NCBI GenBank assembly: GCA_963575745.1
Contig: CAUYUJ010003014.1
Coordinates: 1 to 64,000 of the forward strand
Direction: 5' to 3'
DNA from: Prorocentrum cordatum
Lineage: Eukaryota > Sar > Dinophyceae > Prorocentrales > Prorocentraceae
DNA: 64,000 bases
Below are positions 32,301 to 42,044 of the stretch, one piece after another. Below the pieces are notes generated by a model that saw nothing but the letters and a program-made list of their open reading frames with translations, did not search any database and was not told where the DNA came from. Position 1 is the first letter of the stretch, and each line of letters opens with the position of its first letter. Both the position numbers and the translations under genes were made by a program.

Positions 32301-33200
32301 GCTTGGGCACCTCCGCTGAGGAGTCAATCAGCGGCCGAAGCTCCTGGATAAGGTCGCCCACTCGGTCGCCCATGCCCTCCTTCGCGAACAACTTCCAGAG
32401 AAACGTCTCGTTGTTGTCGCGCAGCACGTCGAACATGACCGCATACTCTTTCATGAGCTTGTCGATCCGCTTGAGCGTGCCCTTCTTGAAGATCCCCTTG
32501 GTACCGTTCTTCATGGCCTCCTGGACCCGCCGATCGGCGTCGTCCTTGACCTTGAGATCTTGCTTGGACTCCTGCAGTGTCTCCGCGACCAGGAAAGCCT
32601 CCGGCTCGACGTTCTCGACGGCGATGCGGAACTCGTCGAAAAGGGGCTCCGCCTCGCGCGACTCCAGGTCGTAGTCGAAGATGTCGATGCCCGCGTGGCC
32701 GCCTTGAAGCTCCACGAGCTCCTTGCCGTGCACCCCGAGCTCCTGGAAGTCGGCCCGCTGGCCGTCCTCGCGCAGGTAGAGGTTCGTCTTCCGGTTCGCC
32801 GGGAGTTTCGAAGTATTATTGCAGGACATGCTTCTTTCCAATGCCGATCGGGATGATCCATTTTTGCTTCGCTTCGCGTCGCGCCCCGCCAAGTCCCTTG
32901 AACTTCTGGCTCGCCTCGGCGATGATGGGCCTCGGGCCGTACTTCTCGAGCTCCGCCGCGATCTTCCCCAGCCGGCCGCGCCCTGCCACCGCCGCGGAGG
33001 CGCCGCTGCCCACCCGGGTAGATGGTGCGATCGCACTCGAGATCATCGCGTCAACTTCTGGCACGTCCGTAGGATCGGGTCGCTCTCCGCGCTGACCATC
33101 ATGATGTCGTACTCGGCTGGCTCCTGGAACTTCTCCGTCGCGAGCTCCTGGTCCTGGGCGCCCTTCTGGTGGAACGTGTCCTGCATGACGCACGCAGGCG
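32240..33200 (-). pseudogene. Copia-1 protease-like region
   Basis: Two minus-strand frames cover it. The upstream one (to 32816) contains DAMISSAIAPSTRVGSGAS and, later, KWIIPIGIGKKHVL near 32825-32870, corresponding to the copia protease core and its IPxxIG strand. The usual catalytic D-S/T-G is not present (SSA at the expected place), so activity would be lost. After a frameshift near 32815, another frame reads ELVELQGGHAGIDIFDYD (about 32670-32720), the conserved end of the protease domain in these elements, followed by a Lys/Glu-rich helical segment up to 32300. Confidence 0.6.
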
Positions 33201-33878
33201 AGGTCATCGCCCAGAGACCCAGCCGTCGTGGACGAGACTGAGCCTTAGAGGTCTTGCCGCGGCCCTTGAAGCCTTTGCTTGCCGGCCTCGGAGGTCGCGG
33301 CGTCGGGCAGTCCGGTGTAGCGCGGTCCATCCTGCCGCAGTTGGTTCACCTCGCGTCCTTGGACTTGCCGTTGCTGCCGCCCTTGCCCTTGCCGCCATTG
33401 CCACCTTTCCCAGCTGCCTTGCCGCCGGCCGCCGCGCTCTCGCCCACTACTCCGTCGATTCGCCCCTTGAAAGGCCTTGAGCCGCCCTGATCTTGTTCAT
33501 CTTGAGCCTGCTCTCGCGCGGCGTGACGAGGGCCTGCCGGTGCTCGTCGCCCTCGCCCGCGAGGTAGACGTCGGTGTCGATGTGGAACAGGCCGCTGCTG
33601 TCCCAGCCGGCGTCGCCGTTCTCCGCGAACGCGTAGACGCCGTACTTTACGTCCCATGCGTACCAGTACCCGTCGTCGTCCTGGACCCAGTACCCGTCGT
33701 GCTCGACGTTCGGGTCCGCGTCCTCAGGGTCGCGCTCGCCGTCGTTGTAGTTCGCCCATCGCCAGCTCGTGCGCGATCCGTGTCGATCCCGGTGGCGACC
33801 TCCGCCTCGTGGGAAGAGGTTCTTCAGCGTCGTGCTAATCGTCTGGAAATTGAAGGTCTCGTCCGCTCGTGCTATCAC
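33043..33878 (-). pseudogene. Copia-1 gag, C-terminal part
   Basis: The frame 33447-33878 contains a Tyr/Asp-rich WVQDDDGYWYAWD region and ALVTPRESRLKMNKIRAAQG near its end, which matches the gag block 'A-x-x-x-R-x-x-x-x-x-x-x-R-x-x-RG(F/Y)' before the zinc knuckle in dinoflagellate copia elements. Downstream (33043-33330) is a Lys/Arg/Gly-rich RLQGRGKTSKAQSRPRR stretch. No CCHC zinc knuckle is visible. Gag would form the particle that packages element RNA. Confidence 0.65.
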
Positions 33879-33941
33879 TAGGTTGCGCTCATCCTTGTCG
33901 AGTCCGCTCCTTCAGCGTGTGGTGCCCTAGCTCGTTGGCGC

Positions 33942-34370
33942 TTACCTTCGCGTCTGGTCCACTTCCTCGAGAGTGCGCTTCGCCACTCCCATTGCCGTGC
34001 AACACGTTGCCATCGGCTCCTCGCACTTCTCTTCGAAGTGAGTCTGGTCGAAGAATTCGCCGAAAGCCTTCGGCAACTCCCTAAAGCTGCTCTCGGCGAA
34101 GCGCTGCTCCTCGAGGAATCTCAGCAGCGTCTGGGCGCCATCCTCCGTCGCGTAGTCCTTCGGATTCGTCTGTTCGGTCAGCACGCGGATGGAGTTGTCC
34201 GCGCCCAGCAGGTTGCGGCGCAGTTTCGGACCGAGCGCCTGCTTCGCTTCTTTACTATCACAGCTCAGCTCCGCTGCTTGAACTGCTCTCTTGTAGCGGG
34301 TGAAGTCCTTCAGCATCTCTCCCTTCAGCACCGGTATCTCCGGGTCCACTGCGCTGTTGTAGTCTGCCAT
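33942..34370 (-). pseudogene. Copia-1 gag, N-terminal part
   Basis: The start chosen is the ATG at 34368-34370, giving MADYNSAVDPEIPVLKGEML. This is the expected beginning of gag, about 85 bp downstream of the primer-binding site. The frame then runs through DFTRYKRAVQAAELSC, LRRNLLGADNSIRVLT and GAQTLLRFLEEQRFAESSF to a stop at 33942. An upstream extension of this frame encodes only CT-repeat-derived Arg/Glu and is unlikely to be used. A frameshift separates it from the rest of gag. Confidence 0.75.
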
Positions 34371-34391
34371 GGCCGTCGTCCGTGGGATGGC

Positions 34392-34434
34392 TAGTCTCTC
34401 TCTCTTTCTCTCTCTCTCTCTCTTCATCCTTGGA
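34392..34434. repeat. (CT)n microsatellite in Copia-1 leader
   Basis: About 43 bp of CT dinucleotides (GA on the element's coding strand) between the primer-binding site and the gag start. Confidence 0.95.
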
Positions 34435-34453
34435 GCTGTGGGGCCAACCGCAG

Positions 34454-34465
34454 GCTCCGCTACCA
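34454..34465 (-). promoter_or_regulatory. Copia-1 primer-binding site
   Basis: The minus strand reads TGGTAGCGGAGC one base after the end of the 5' LTR. It is complementary to a tRNA 3' end GCTCCGCTACCA, including the CCA. The initiator methionine tRNA of animals ends CTCTGCTACCA (10 of 11 identical), and Ty1/copia elements commonly prime from initiator tRNA. Position directly inside the LTR supports the element boundaries. Confidence 0.75.
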
Positions 34466-34466
34466 A

Positions 34467-34714
34467 CCTCGTTATGGCTGAGCCTCGCCCTCGTCGATCG
34501 CCCTGTCGTCGGGGCTCGTCTCAGCTCCGAACTCCGTCGTGCATGCTGAAACCCGCATTGCCCCGCTGCCCCGATGCTGCTGCTGTTGCTGTGGGGGGGA
34601 GGAGCACGCATTTGTCAGCTCGAGCCCAAGCGCCGGCGCTGCACACGCGCATGTTAGCCACCTGTATGTTCCTCTATTTCCAGAGCAAGCCCTCCAGAAA
34701 TCTTTAGAAATCAT
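34467..34714 (-). repeat. Copia-1 5' LTR (right copy)
   Basis: About 248 bp, direct repeat of 26408-26649. It differs by about 20 scattered substitutions and a 6-bp TGCTGT-type expansion in a CTG run. On the minus strand it starts (A)TGATTTCT and ends CCATAACGAGG just before the primer-binding site. It would carry the element promoter, but no box is recognisable. Confidence 0.92.
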
Positions 34715-34720
34715 GAGCAT
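34715..34720. repeat. Target-site duplication of Copia-1, right copy (GAGCAT)
   Basis: Identical to 26402-26407. With one copy removed the Copia-2 reading frame continues codon to codon (AGC ATC ATG) across the insertion point. Confidence 0.85.
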
Positions 34721-35918
34721 CATGCTCTGCGTCCAAGTTATAATGAAACTAGGGATGCGTGCGGACATCGCGAATATCAAGAACGCCTTCATGCAATCAT
34801 ACAGTATGCTTCGAGCACAAAGGAAGATCCTCGTAGAGCCGAGTGACGGGATCGATGTGCCGAAGGGGTCTTTGTTTTGCGTGAGATTCAACGTGCACGG
34901 GCTCGTTGATGCACCATTGGCGCGGCGTCGTGCCGTGGCCGGCTTTCTGGAAAAGAACGGGTTCACACGAAGCCTTCTCGAGCCGCGCCGGTGGTGTAGG
35001 TGCAGCACGTCAGGGGAGGTGTTCAACATGGTCATGACAGATGTCGACGACTTCTTAACCGCCAGCTCATCTGAAAAAACGAGGAAGTGGCTGCGCGGTC
35101 TCCGGGAGTCGCGTTTCCGTTTCGGCAAGCGCAGGGACCGCCGTGCAGCCAACCGAATCGCCAGCGACATGTGGAGTTGCATCTTGGAAGAGGTTCGATC
35201 CATCTCGCTGGCGAAGGGAGGCCTCGCACACAAAGACACAACACTCGAAGATTCGGAATTTCGGTCGCTGTGGTCCCTCGTGTATAAATTCAACGGGGTC
35301 GGCCGGGAGGCTCGACCAGAAGCAACAGGGCCCGCTAGCATGCTTGCCAGCCGTCTGATGGCGGCCATCACCGTGGACGTCAGCCTGGCCAATCAGTTGG
35401 TCAAGCACCTCCGAGACACAGCCTGTAGGGGGATCGTCGTGTGGAATATGAACCCGGAACACCTGTCTCCCGTATCCTTCTCAGACGCTGGATGCGTCCG
35501 CGGTCCTGGAACAAACGACTCTAGGGGGCTCCCGGAGGACGCCGCTCAAGGCGCGTGGATGGTGCTTGCGTGCGATCGCAGCATAGAAGACAACAAGTGC
35601 GTGTTGGCGTCCATCCTTGGCTGGCGCAGCTCGAAACTCAGGCGTAAAGTTCCGTCTACGCTTGCAGGCGAGACACAGACGTTCTCGTCCGCAGTGGTTG
35701 AGGTTGAACACCTCCAGATCATGCACCGGGGCGTTGCATTTGGAAGCGTGACCACACGCGACCACCACCGTCGTTCAGGCCCGTTCACCACAGTGTTCCG
35801 TCGAGGCTGTCGTGTCGGAGCCCACGAGGGTCTGATCCACATGGTAGACGCCAAATCCAAATACGATACGATGACAGCGCCAAAGACTTACAGCCATCGA
35901 CCTGACAATATGATGTGA
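34721..35918 (+). pseudogene. Copia-2 polyprotein, 3' part: reverse transcriptase palm and RNase H
   Basis: Continuous plus-strand frame of about 400 codons. Motif A is RADIANIKNAFMQS (about 34760-34803), then PSDGIDVPKGSLFCVRFNVHG and GLVDAPLARRRAVAGF; motif C is MVMTDVDDFLTASSS (about 35030-35075). RNase H starts with SFSDAGCVRG (about 35475) and has SILGWRSSKLRRKVPSTLAG ETQTFSSAV, matching the copia W-x-S-x-K-x-x-R-x-x-x-S-x-x-AAE-x-x-A block, and HMVDAKSKYD near 35845. Catalytic aspartates are retained; AAE has become AGE. This half is better preserved than the other retroelement frames here. It continues past the stop at 35916-35918 in another frame. Confidence 0.88.
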
Positions 35919-36180
35919 AGCCTTGAAACAGGCGTCAGGTAACGTCCGCTGGATACCTCACGGACGCATTTTTGTTGACTCCTTGACAAAAGACGATTTG
36001 ACAAAATGCGACGCGTAAAGTAGGATTTGACAAAGGACGATTTGACAACATGAGTTTCGAACTGATGATTCGTGGGAGGTTCAAATTAGTCGACGAGGGA
36101 TCGGAAGTGGATCGACGACGAGAGCACCCAGGTCTGAAGAACCGATCTCAAGCTGCCTCCCGGAAACTTCTGGGGACAGT
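35919..36180 (+). pseudogene. Copia-2 polyprotein C-terminal end
   Basis: After a shift, one frame reads GNVRWIPHGRIFVDSLTKDD (about 35937-35996), the usual end of the RNase H region ('VRWVPxxxMxxDxLTK'). A near-duplicate of TTGACAAAAGACGATTTGAC follows at about 36029-36049, so this short piece is tandemly repeated and adds stops. The frame from 36050 reads RGRFKLVDEGSEVDRRREHP and then GLKNRSQAASRK, the closing segment of these polyproteins. The coding part ends near 36180. Confidence 0.7.
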
Positions 36181-36211
36181 CATTCTGCCGGGACAGTCGC
36201 TATGCCAGGTG

Positions 36212-36265
36212 GTGGTGGTTGTGTGGTCGGTTCCTCCTGTGGTGGTTGTGTGGTCGGTTCCTCCT
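36212..36265. repeat. 27-bp tandem repeat, two copies
   Basis: GTGGTGGTTGTGTGGTCGGT followed by TCCTCCT, repeated exactly twice just after the Copia-2 coding end. Confidence 0.95.
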
Positions 36266-37180
36266 CCCAATCCCTCCCCCCTCCATCCTCCTGCGTCTTT
36301 CGCCCACTCGCTCCGGCTGGCCGGCGTTGAGAACCACGATCTGGGGCTTCAATGATCGCGTTCAGACAGCCCGGTGGCGAGCAATGTTCTAGTAATTGAG
36401 ATGCGTCTCGGCAGAGGCGCAGTCTACCGAGCCCAAGCCTCGGTAGGCTTTGGCAGGGATGGTTTCCATTCTTTGGACGTGCTGAATCTAAGCCTTGGGC
36501 ACGTAGCGTGCTCCAGGATTTGAGTCCTAGATTCAGCAATGTGGCTTCCGTCCCGAGACCGTTCTGGCTCAAGTCCGCACAGCCATCAGGGTGGGGTTGT
36601 TGCTACCACGCATTGGAATCAGACGCCGAAGGTTTCGGTGGGGATCGCTCAAATCACAATTACCCTGCGACGCACCCAGCCCGCTTGCATCAAGTGAAAC
36701 GAGGAATGGGACCCCAACCTGCCCGGACAATAACAGCGCAGGCGCCGTTCTATGTTGTGCAAGCTACATGGGATGCGTTCACGTGGCAAGATTCACAGGA
36801 CAACAACAGAAGGACGAGGAGCGAAGGTCCAGGCTTGAGGAGAAAATGAGGGTTGGGATCGAAAGGCAGGAAAAGGGTGCGTGGGATGGCCGACCCGTCA
36901 GCGCGGCAGCAGCAGAGGGAAGGTGGCACGGGGCAAAAAACGACGAAAGTGTCGGAAGGAGACCGAAGAGTGTGGCTCTTCTCGGTAGTGCGCTGAAGAT
37001 GCAGCGCTGCCTGCGCCATGTCGGCGCGGCGCTCGACAAAACGATTAAACCCGCGTATAATGCGCACAAGAACCGAACGAGGCCTAGCTCGCCCGCCACC
37101 TTCCCTTTTTCCTTCCTGCACTTTCCCCTGCAAGAGCTAAACGCTCGAAGGCGCGCCGCCGCGGTTGCGGGCGGCCCGTG
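36266..37180. other. Unrecognised segment with a spliced-leader-like match
   Basis: Non-repetitive DNA. It may include Copia-2 3' untranslated sequence or LTR at its start, but no matching 5' LTR is visible. It holds the spliced-leader-like match at 36553-36573. Open frames on both strands around 36750-37180 show no motif. Confidence 0.35.
36553..36573 (+). other. Possible relic of the dinoflagellate spliced leader
   Basis: CCGAGACCGTTCTGGCTCAAG matches the dinoflagellate spliced leader at 16 of 21 positions, with the last 15 bases matching at 13 and the terminal TGGCTCAAG exact. Relics like this mark genes re-inserted from trans-spliced mRNA. No recognisable gene follows it, so the call is tentative. 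Confidence 0.35.
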
Positions 37181-37184
37181 ACAG

Positions 37185-38690
37185 CGCTCCGTTGGACTCC
37201 CCAGCTGCCTTCGAAAGTGGCGACAGCTTCGCTGATCACAGCTCACAGCCCCACAGGGATGGCGAGTTCTAATCTGACTCTTCGTAGCACGTCACCCCGC
37301 TGGCCCCCCCAGCAGCCATCGAAAGCGGGGACAGTTGAGCACATCGTACCCCCTTCAGAGATGGCGAGGTCGAATCTGAGTCTGCGTAGCACCTCAGTCG
37401 ATTGGACCCCCCAACACCTTTCGAAAGTGGCGACAGTTTCGCAGGTCGCAGCCCCACAGGGATGGCAACATCGAGTTTGAGCCTGCGTAGCACGTCGCTC
37501 CGCTGACCCCCCCCCCAGCAGCCCTCGAACATGGCGACCGTCTCGCAGATCGCAGCCCCACTGGGACGGCGAGGTCGAGTCTGAGTCTGCGTAGCACGTC
37601 AGTCCGTTGGACACCCCAATGGCTTTCGAAAGTGGCGAGAGTTTCGCATATCGCAGCGCCACAGGGATGGCAAAATCCAACCTGGGTCTGCGTAGCACGT
37701 CGCTCCGCTGGATCCCCCCCCCCGGCAGCCCTCGAACATGGCGACTGTTTCGCAGATCGTAGCCCCACAGGGATGGCGAGGTCGAATGTCAGCCCGCGTT
37801 GCACGTCAGTCCGCTGGGCCCCCCAGCTACGTTCGAACGCGAGGTCAGAGTAGCAAACCGCACCCCCACTGGAGTGGCGAGGTTGAAACTGACTCTGCGT
37901 AGCACGTCAGTCCGTTGGACCCCCCAGCAACCATCGAACGCGGCGACGGTTTCGCAGATCGCACCCCCACAGGGATGGCGAGGTCGAGTCTGAGTCTGCG
38001 TAGCACGTCCGTCCGATGGACCCCCCAGCACCCCTCGAAAGTGGCGACACTTCCGCACATCGCAGCACCACAGGGATGGCAAAGTCTAACTTGAGTCTGC
38101 GTAGCACGTCGCTCCGCTGGACCCCCCCCAGCAACTCTCGAACATGGCGACTGTCTCGCAGATCGTAGCCCCACAGGGATGGCGAGGTCGAGTCTGAGTC
38201 TGCGTAGCACGTCAGTCCGTTGGACCCCCCAGCAACCTTCGAAAATGGCGGCAACTTCGCAGATCGCAGCCCTACAGGGATGGTGAGTTCGAATCTGCGT
38301 CTGAGTAGCACGTGGCTCCGCTGGACCCCCCAGCGGCCCTCGAAAGTGGCAGCGGTTTCACAGATCGCAGCCCCACAGGGTTGGCGAGGTCGAGTCTGAG
38401 TTTGCGTATCACGTCAGTCCGTTGGACCCCCCAGCAACCCTCGAAAGTGGCGACAGTCCCGCAGATCGCAGCCCCACAAGGATGGCGAAGTCGAGTTTGA
38501 CTCTGCGTAGCACGTCGCTCCTCTGGACCCCCCAGCACCCCTCGAAAGTGGCGACAGTTTCGCAGGCCGCAGCACCACAGAGATGGCAACGTCAAGTCTG
38601 AGTCTGCGTGGCACGTCACTCCGCTGGAACCCCAGCAGTCCTCGAATGTGGCAACACTTTCGCAATCCGCAGCCCCCCAGGGATGGCCAG
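37185..38690 (+). repeat. Satellite A: ~102-bp unit, about 14 copies
   Basis: The word TGCGTAGCACGTCNNTCCGNTGG recurs about every 102 bp (14 boundaries from 37280 to 38606), followed by ACCCCCCAGCA, CTCGAAAGTGGCGACAGTTT, CGCAGATCGCAGCCCCACAG and GGATGGCGAGGTCGAGTCTG. Two boundary variants, CAGTCCGTTGG and CGCTCCGCTGG, tend to alternate, suggesting past expansion as dimers. Related copies occur at 42380-42640 (same orientation) and 58085-58515 (opposite orientation). Confidence 0.95.
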
Positions 38691-39400
38691 GTCGGAGGCA
38701 AGCTGGCACGACAGAAAGAGCACGGTGACAGGCAGGAAAGACGGGAAGAGGGGGCGGAGGAAGGAGGTGGAGACCGCACCGTTCTATTCAAAACGAATAC
38801 CCAGCGCAAGAAGGTTGGGATTCATGTGGTATCTGTTTATACGCATTCGATTTAAACAGACAAATTGCGAAACACAAGAGAGCATGACAGGGCAACAATA
38901 AAGGAGCATGCCAAACACCAAAACAAATTGACCAGATCAAATAAATACCGCGGGGTGACGAACAATACACAGCCACACGACGGCACATGTGTTTTCGGCA
39001 TGCGTTGGATACCAATATACGTCTTCATAGTTCGCCGCAAACTTGGTAACGAACTGGTGCGCCCTCCATCCGACATCCCGCCATCTCGAACTGCGAAAGC
39101 GAGAGAGGGAGAAAGAGAGGGACAGCGCGCCGCTTAAGAAGCAAATCAAAGGTTTGGTTTACGTTAGGCCGGTGTTCGGTAAGCCCGGCTAAAACCTACT
39201 ATTGGCAGAAGTTCGCCTACCTACCTTAGGCCTGGATTGGGTACAGTTCCAAGCCGTGCTCACCCCTTGATTTCATGTTGTTCAAATCCAAGTGTGCGAT
39301 TCGAGAAAAGTTTTGATGTCTCGGAAGCAAGGTCACGCTTCGAGAAAACATGTGTTTGCTTCGAAAACCAGCGCCAATATCATCACATCATCATCGTCAC
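38691..39400. other. Unrecognised spacer
   Basis: No gene recognised. The word TTCGAGAAAA or its variant appears three times at 39300-39370. AT content rises between 38820 and 39020. Confidence 0.4.
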
Positions 39401-39875
39401 TGCGGCCATTTCGGCACACCCCTCACACCGCTGGTGGCCCCATACGGGGCCCAGCCGAAGGCCCCAATTGGAGGGTCCGCGTGGCGCCGCCGCGCCACAT
39501 TCGGCGCGGCGCACCCCTCATGCGGTTCGTGGCCCCTTCGGGAACTCCACTGAAGGCCCCTATGGGTGGGAGCGCGAGGCCCTGCAGCGCTCATTTCGGG
39601 CACCCCTCACTCGGTTCGTAGCTCGATTTGGAGTCCCACGGCGGGCCGCAATGTGCCGCCGCGCCCATGTCGGGGCACCCTTCACACGGCCCGTGCCCGT
39701 AACCCCATAAGGAGCTTGACCGAGGGCCTTTGTAGGAAGGTCCGCACTGGCTCTTGTCAGCACACCTTCACACGGATCGTGGCACCGCAAGACGCTCCGA
39801 ACACCCCATTGAAAGGGTCCCCACGGTGTTGCCGCGCCCATGTCGGCACACCCCTCAGACATTGGACCTCGCGGC
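39401..39875 (+). repeat. Satellite C: ~110-bp unit, about 4-5 copies (left arm)
   Basis: Repeated blocks GGCCCCATACGGGGCCC, CCGAAGGCCCC, GGTCCGCGTGGCGCCGCCGCG and CGGCACACCCCTC recur at about 110-bp spacing. The reverse complement of the same satellite occupies 42930-43331. Confidence 0.88.
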
Positions 39876-40850
39876 TCCATGGGGAGGTCGCCGTCGTCGC
39901 CGTCGTCGTGTTCGTCGTGACGTTCGCGGTCGTTGTGGTCGTGGTCGTCGTGGTCGTGGTCCTCGTTGTCGATATCGTGGTCGTGGACGTGGTCATCGTC
40001 CTAGTTGTGCCCGTTGTCTCTGTGGTCATTGTGGTCATGGTCACAGTGGACGTGGTGGTCGTCGTCGTCGTCGTGGTCGTGGTCGCTGTCGTCGTTGTGG
40101 CCGTGTTCGTCGTCAACGTGATCGTTGTGGTCGTGGCCGTCGTCGTGGCTGTCGTCGTGGTCGTAGCCGTCGTGCTCGTGATCGGTTTCGTCGTGGTCGT
40201 TGACGTCGTCATGGATGTGATCGTGGTCATGGTCATTGTCCTGGTCGTCGTCGTGGCAATGGTCGTCGTGGTCGTGGTCGTCGTCGTCTTCACACGCGTC
40301 GTGATCGTTGTCGTCGTGGTCGGCGCCGTGCTCGTGGTTATGGTCGTGGCCGTCGTCGTGGTCGTGGTTGTCGTCGTCGTGTTCGTCGTCGTCGTCGGCG
40401 TTCGTTTGGTCGTGGTCGTCGTCCTGGCCGTGGTCGTGGTCGTCGTCGCCGTGGTCGTGGTCGTCGCCGTCGTGAACGTGGTCGTCGCCAACGCCGTGGT
40501 CGTGGTCGTTGTCTCGGTCGTCGTCGTCGTGTTCTTGGTCGTGATTGTGGTCGTTGCCGTCGTGGTCTTGGTCGTGATTGTGGTCTTGGCCGTAGTCGTG
40601 GTTGTGGTCGTGTGCGTCTTCGTTGAGGTCGTCGTCGTCGTCGTTGTCGTCGTCATGGTCGTGGTCAGAGCCGTTGTCGTGGTTGTGGTTGGGTTTTTTT
40701 TGTCGTGATCGGCGTCGTCATCGTCGTCTCAGTCGATGTCGGAATCGTGGTCGTGGTCGTCGTCGTGGTTGTTGTCGTCTTCGTGTTCGTTGTCGTCGTG
40801 GTCGTCGCGGTCGTTGTCTTAGTCGTGGTCTCAATTGCCGTCGGAGTCGT
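39876..40850 (+). repeat. (GTCGTG/GTC)n array (left arm)
   Basis: About 970 bp of GTC GTG GTC triplets. The frames encode valine or, on the other strand, threonine runs and are not genes. The reverse complement composition is present at 42045-42365 and 42640-42920. Confidence 0.95.
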
Positions 40851-41120
40851 CGGAACCACCCTCGCCATCATCAGTGTCATCATCGTCGCCTTGTCATTGT
40901 CGCCGTCAGCAGCATCGTCCTCACCTGGTCGTCGACATCATCGTCGTCACGGACGTTGCCGTCATCGTCGCTGGCGTCGTCTTCAACGTCTTGGCCCTCG
41001 TCTTCATCGGCGCTGGCTGTCAGAATCGTCGTCATCGTCATAACCATCGTGTGGGTCATCGCCCTTGTCATCGCGGTCGCAACCAGCATCGTTGTCGTCA
41101 GGAATGGCGGAATTGTACGT
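40851..41120. repeat. Degenerate ATC/GTC-rich segment
   Basis: GTCATCGTC-rich with more unique sequence. It contains CTCACCTGGTCGTCG at 40920, which is present as its reverse complement at about 41652. Confidence 0.75.
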
Positions 41121-41189
41121 TAGAAGCTCTGAGGGAAGATTTTGGTGATGAGAAGGGGCCGTGACTTCCAGACGAATCATCTATAGTAA

Positions 41190-41425
41190 GCTACACATTG
41201 CAAATTTGATATTCTAGCTCGCTATACGTTCCGCATGTGCATATGTGCAGCTTGCTACACATTGCAATGTGCAGCAAACTACACAGTGCACATGCGCACT
41301 GTGTAGCACGCCTTGCATTGCAAATGCGCAATGCGTAGCAATCTACGAGTTGCAAATGTGCAATGTGTAGCAAGCTACACAGTGCAAATGCGCACTGTGC
41401 AGCTGGTTACCACAAGTTGCTCGAT
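41190..41425. repeat. Hairpin-rich array of GCAATGTGTAGCAAGCTACAC words
   Basis: About ten alternating direct and inverted copies of a ~20-bp word. They form local palindromes such as GCTACACATTG/CAATGTGCAGC (about 41252-41275) and CTACACAGTGC/GCACTGTGTAG (about 41279-41308). It lies near the centre of the large inverted structure. Confidence 0.85.
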
Positions 41426-41639
41426 GCATATGCACATGCAAAGCCACATTGCATATTTGTACAAGGAGGGGGAGGATGAGGAGGGGGAGGAGCTCGCTCG
41501 CTGCTTGACTTCGAGGCCACTGAGGTGCACACGAAATGCATTGCACATACGTTTGCGCGTGGGCTCGCGGGCGAGGAGAGAAGCGTCATCATCCTGATGA
41601 ACGACCTCCCCCCTTAGGGTCTTTAGGCGGGGGGTCCAG

Positions 41640-41925
41640 AACGCATGCCGCGACGACCAGGTGAGAGCGATGCTGATGACGGCGATGACGACAGCGACGA
41701 TGATAAATATGACGATGGCGAGGATGGTTCCGACAACGATAGCGACCACGACGACGACAACAATGGCGACGATCACGATGACGACTAACGCAATGACGGC
41801 GACCGCGAGCACGCCGACGACGACCACGACGATGACGACCATGACCACGATTGTGGTCATGCCCACGGCGACGACGATCACGTCTACGGCCACGACCAAG
41901 ACGACGACGGCCATTCGCTCCATTT
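41640..41925. repeat. Degenerate GAC/GAT-rich segment
   Basis: GACGATGACGAC-rich, inverted counterpart of 40851-41120 as judged by the shared CGACGACCAGGTGAG anchor. Confidence 0.75.
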
Positions 41926-41971
41926 GCTATCAGGCGTCGGCAGGCGCCGTTTTTTGTGCAAACGCACGCAC

Positions 41972-42010
41972 GGGAGTCTACCCAGTTCGTAGCAAATTGG
42001 GTAAACTCCC
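41972..42010. other. Hairpin, 12-bp arms with one mismatch
   Basis: GGGAGTCTACCCA and TGGGTAAACTCCC pair around a 13-nt loop. GGCGCC words flank it on both sides (41943 and 42016), which could extend the fold. Confidence 0.8.
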
Positions 42011-42044
42011 GCCTTGGCGCCAGTGGACTGTTTCACGCGCCGCA

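Larger units (their letters stand above)
26408..34714 (-). mobile_element. Copia-1: 8.3-kb Ty1/copia LTR retrotransposon, minus strand
   Basis: Bounded by direct repeats 26408-26649 and 34467-34714 and by a GAGCAT target-site duplication. Read on the minus strand from right to left it has: LTR, primer-binding site, gag, protease-like region, methyltransferase-like remnant, HHCC and integrase core, linker, reverse transcriptase, RNase H, a long C-terminal tail with zinc-binding motifs, LTR. Integrase before reverse transcriptase defines the Ty1/copia order. At least six frameshifts break the polyprotein. The LTRs differ by roughly 20 substitutions and one 6-bp indel in about 240 bp, so the insertion is not recent. 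It interrupts Copia-2. Confidence 0.93.
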
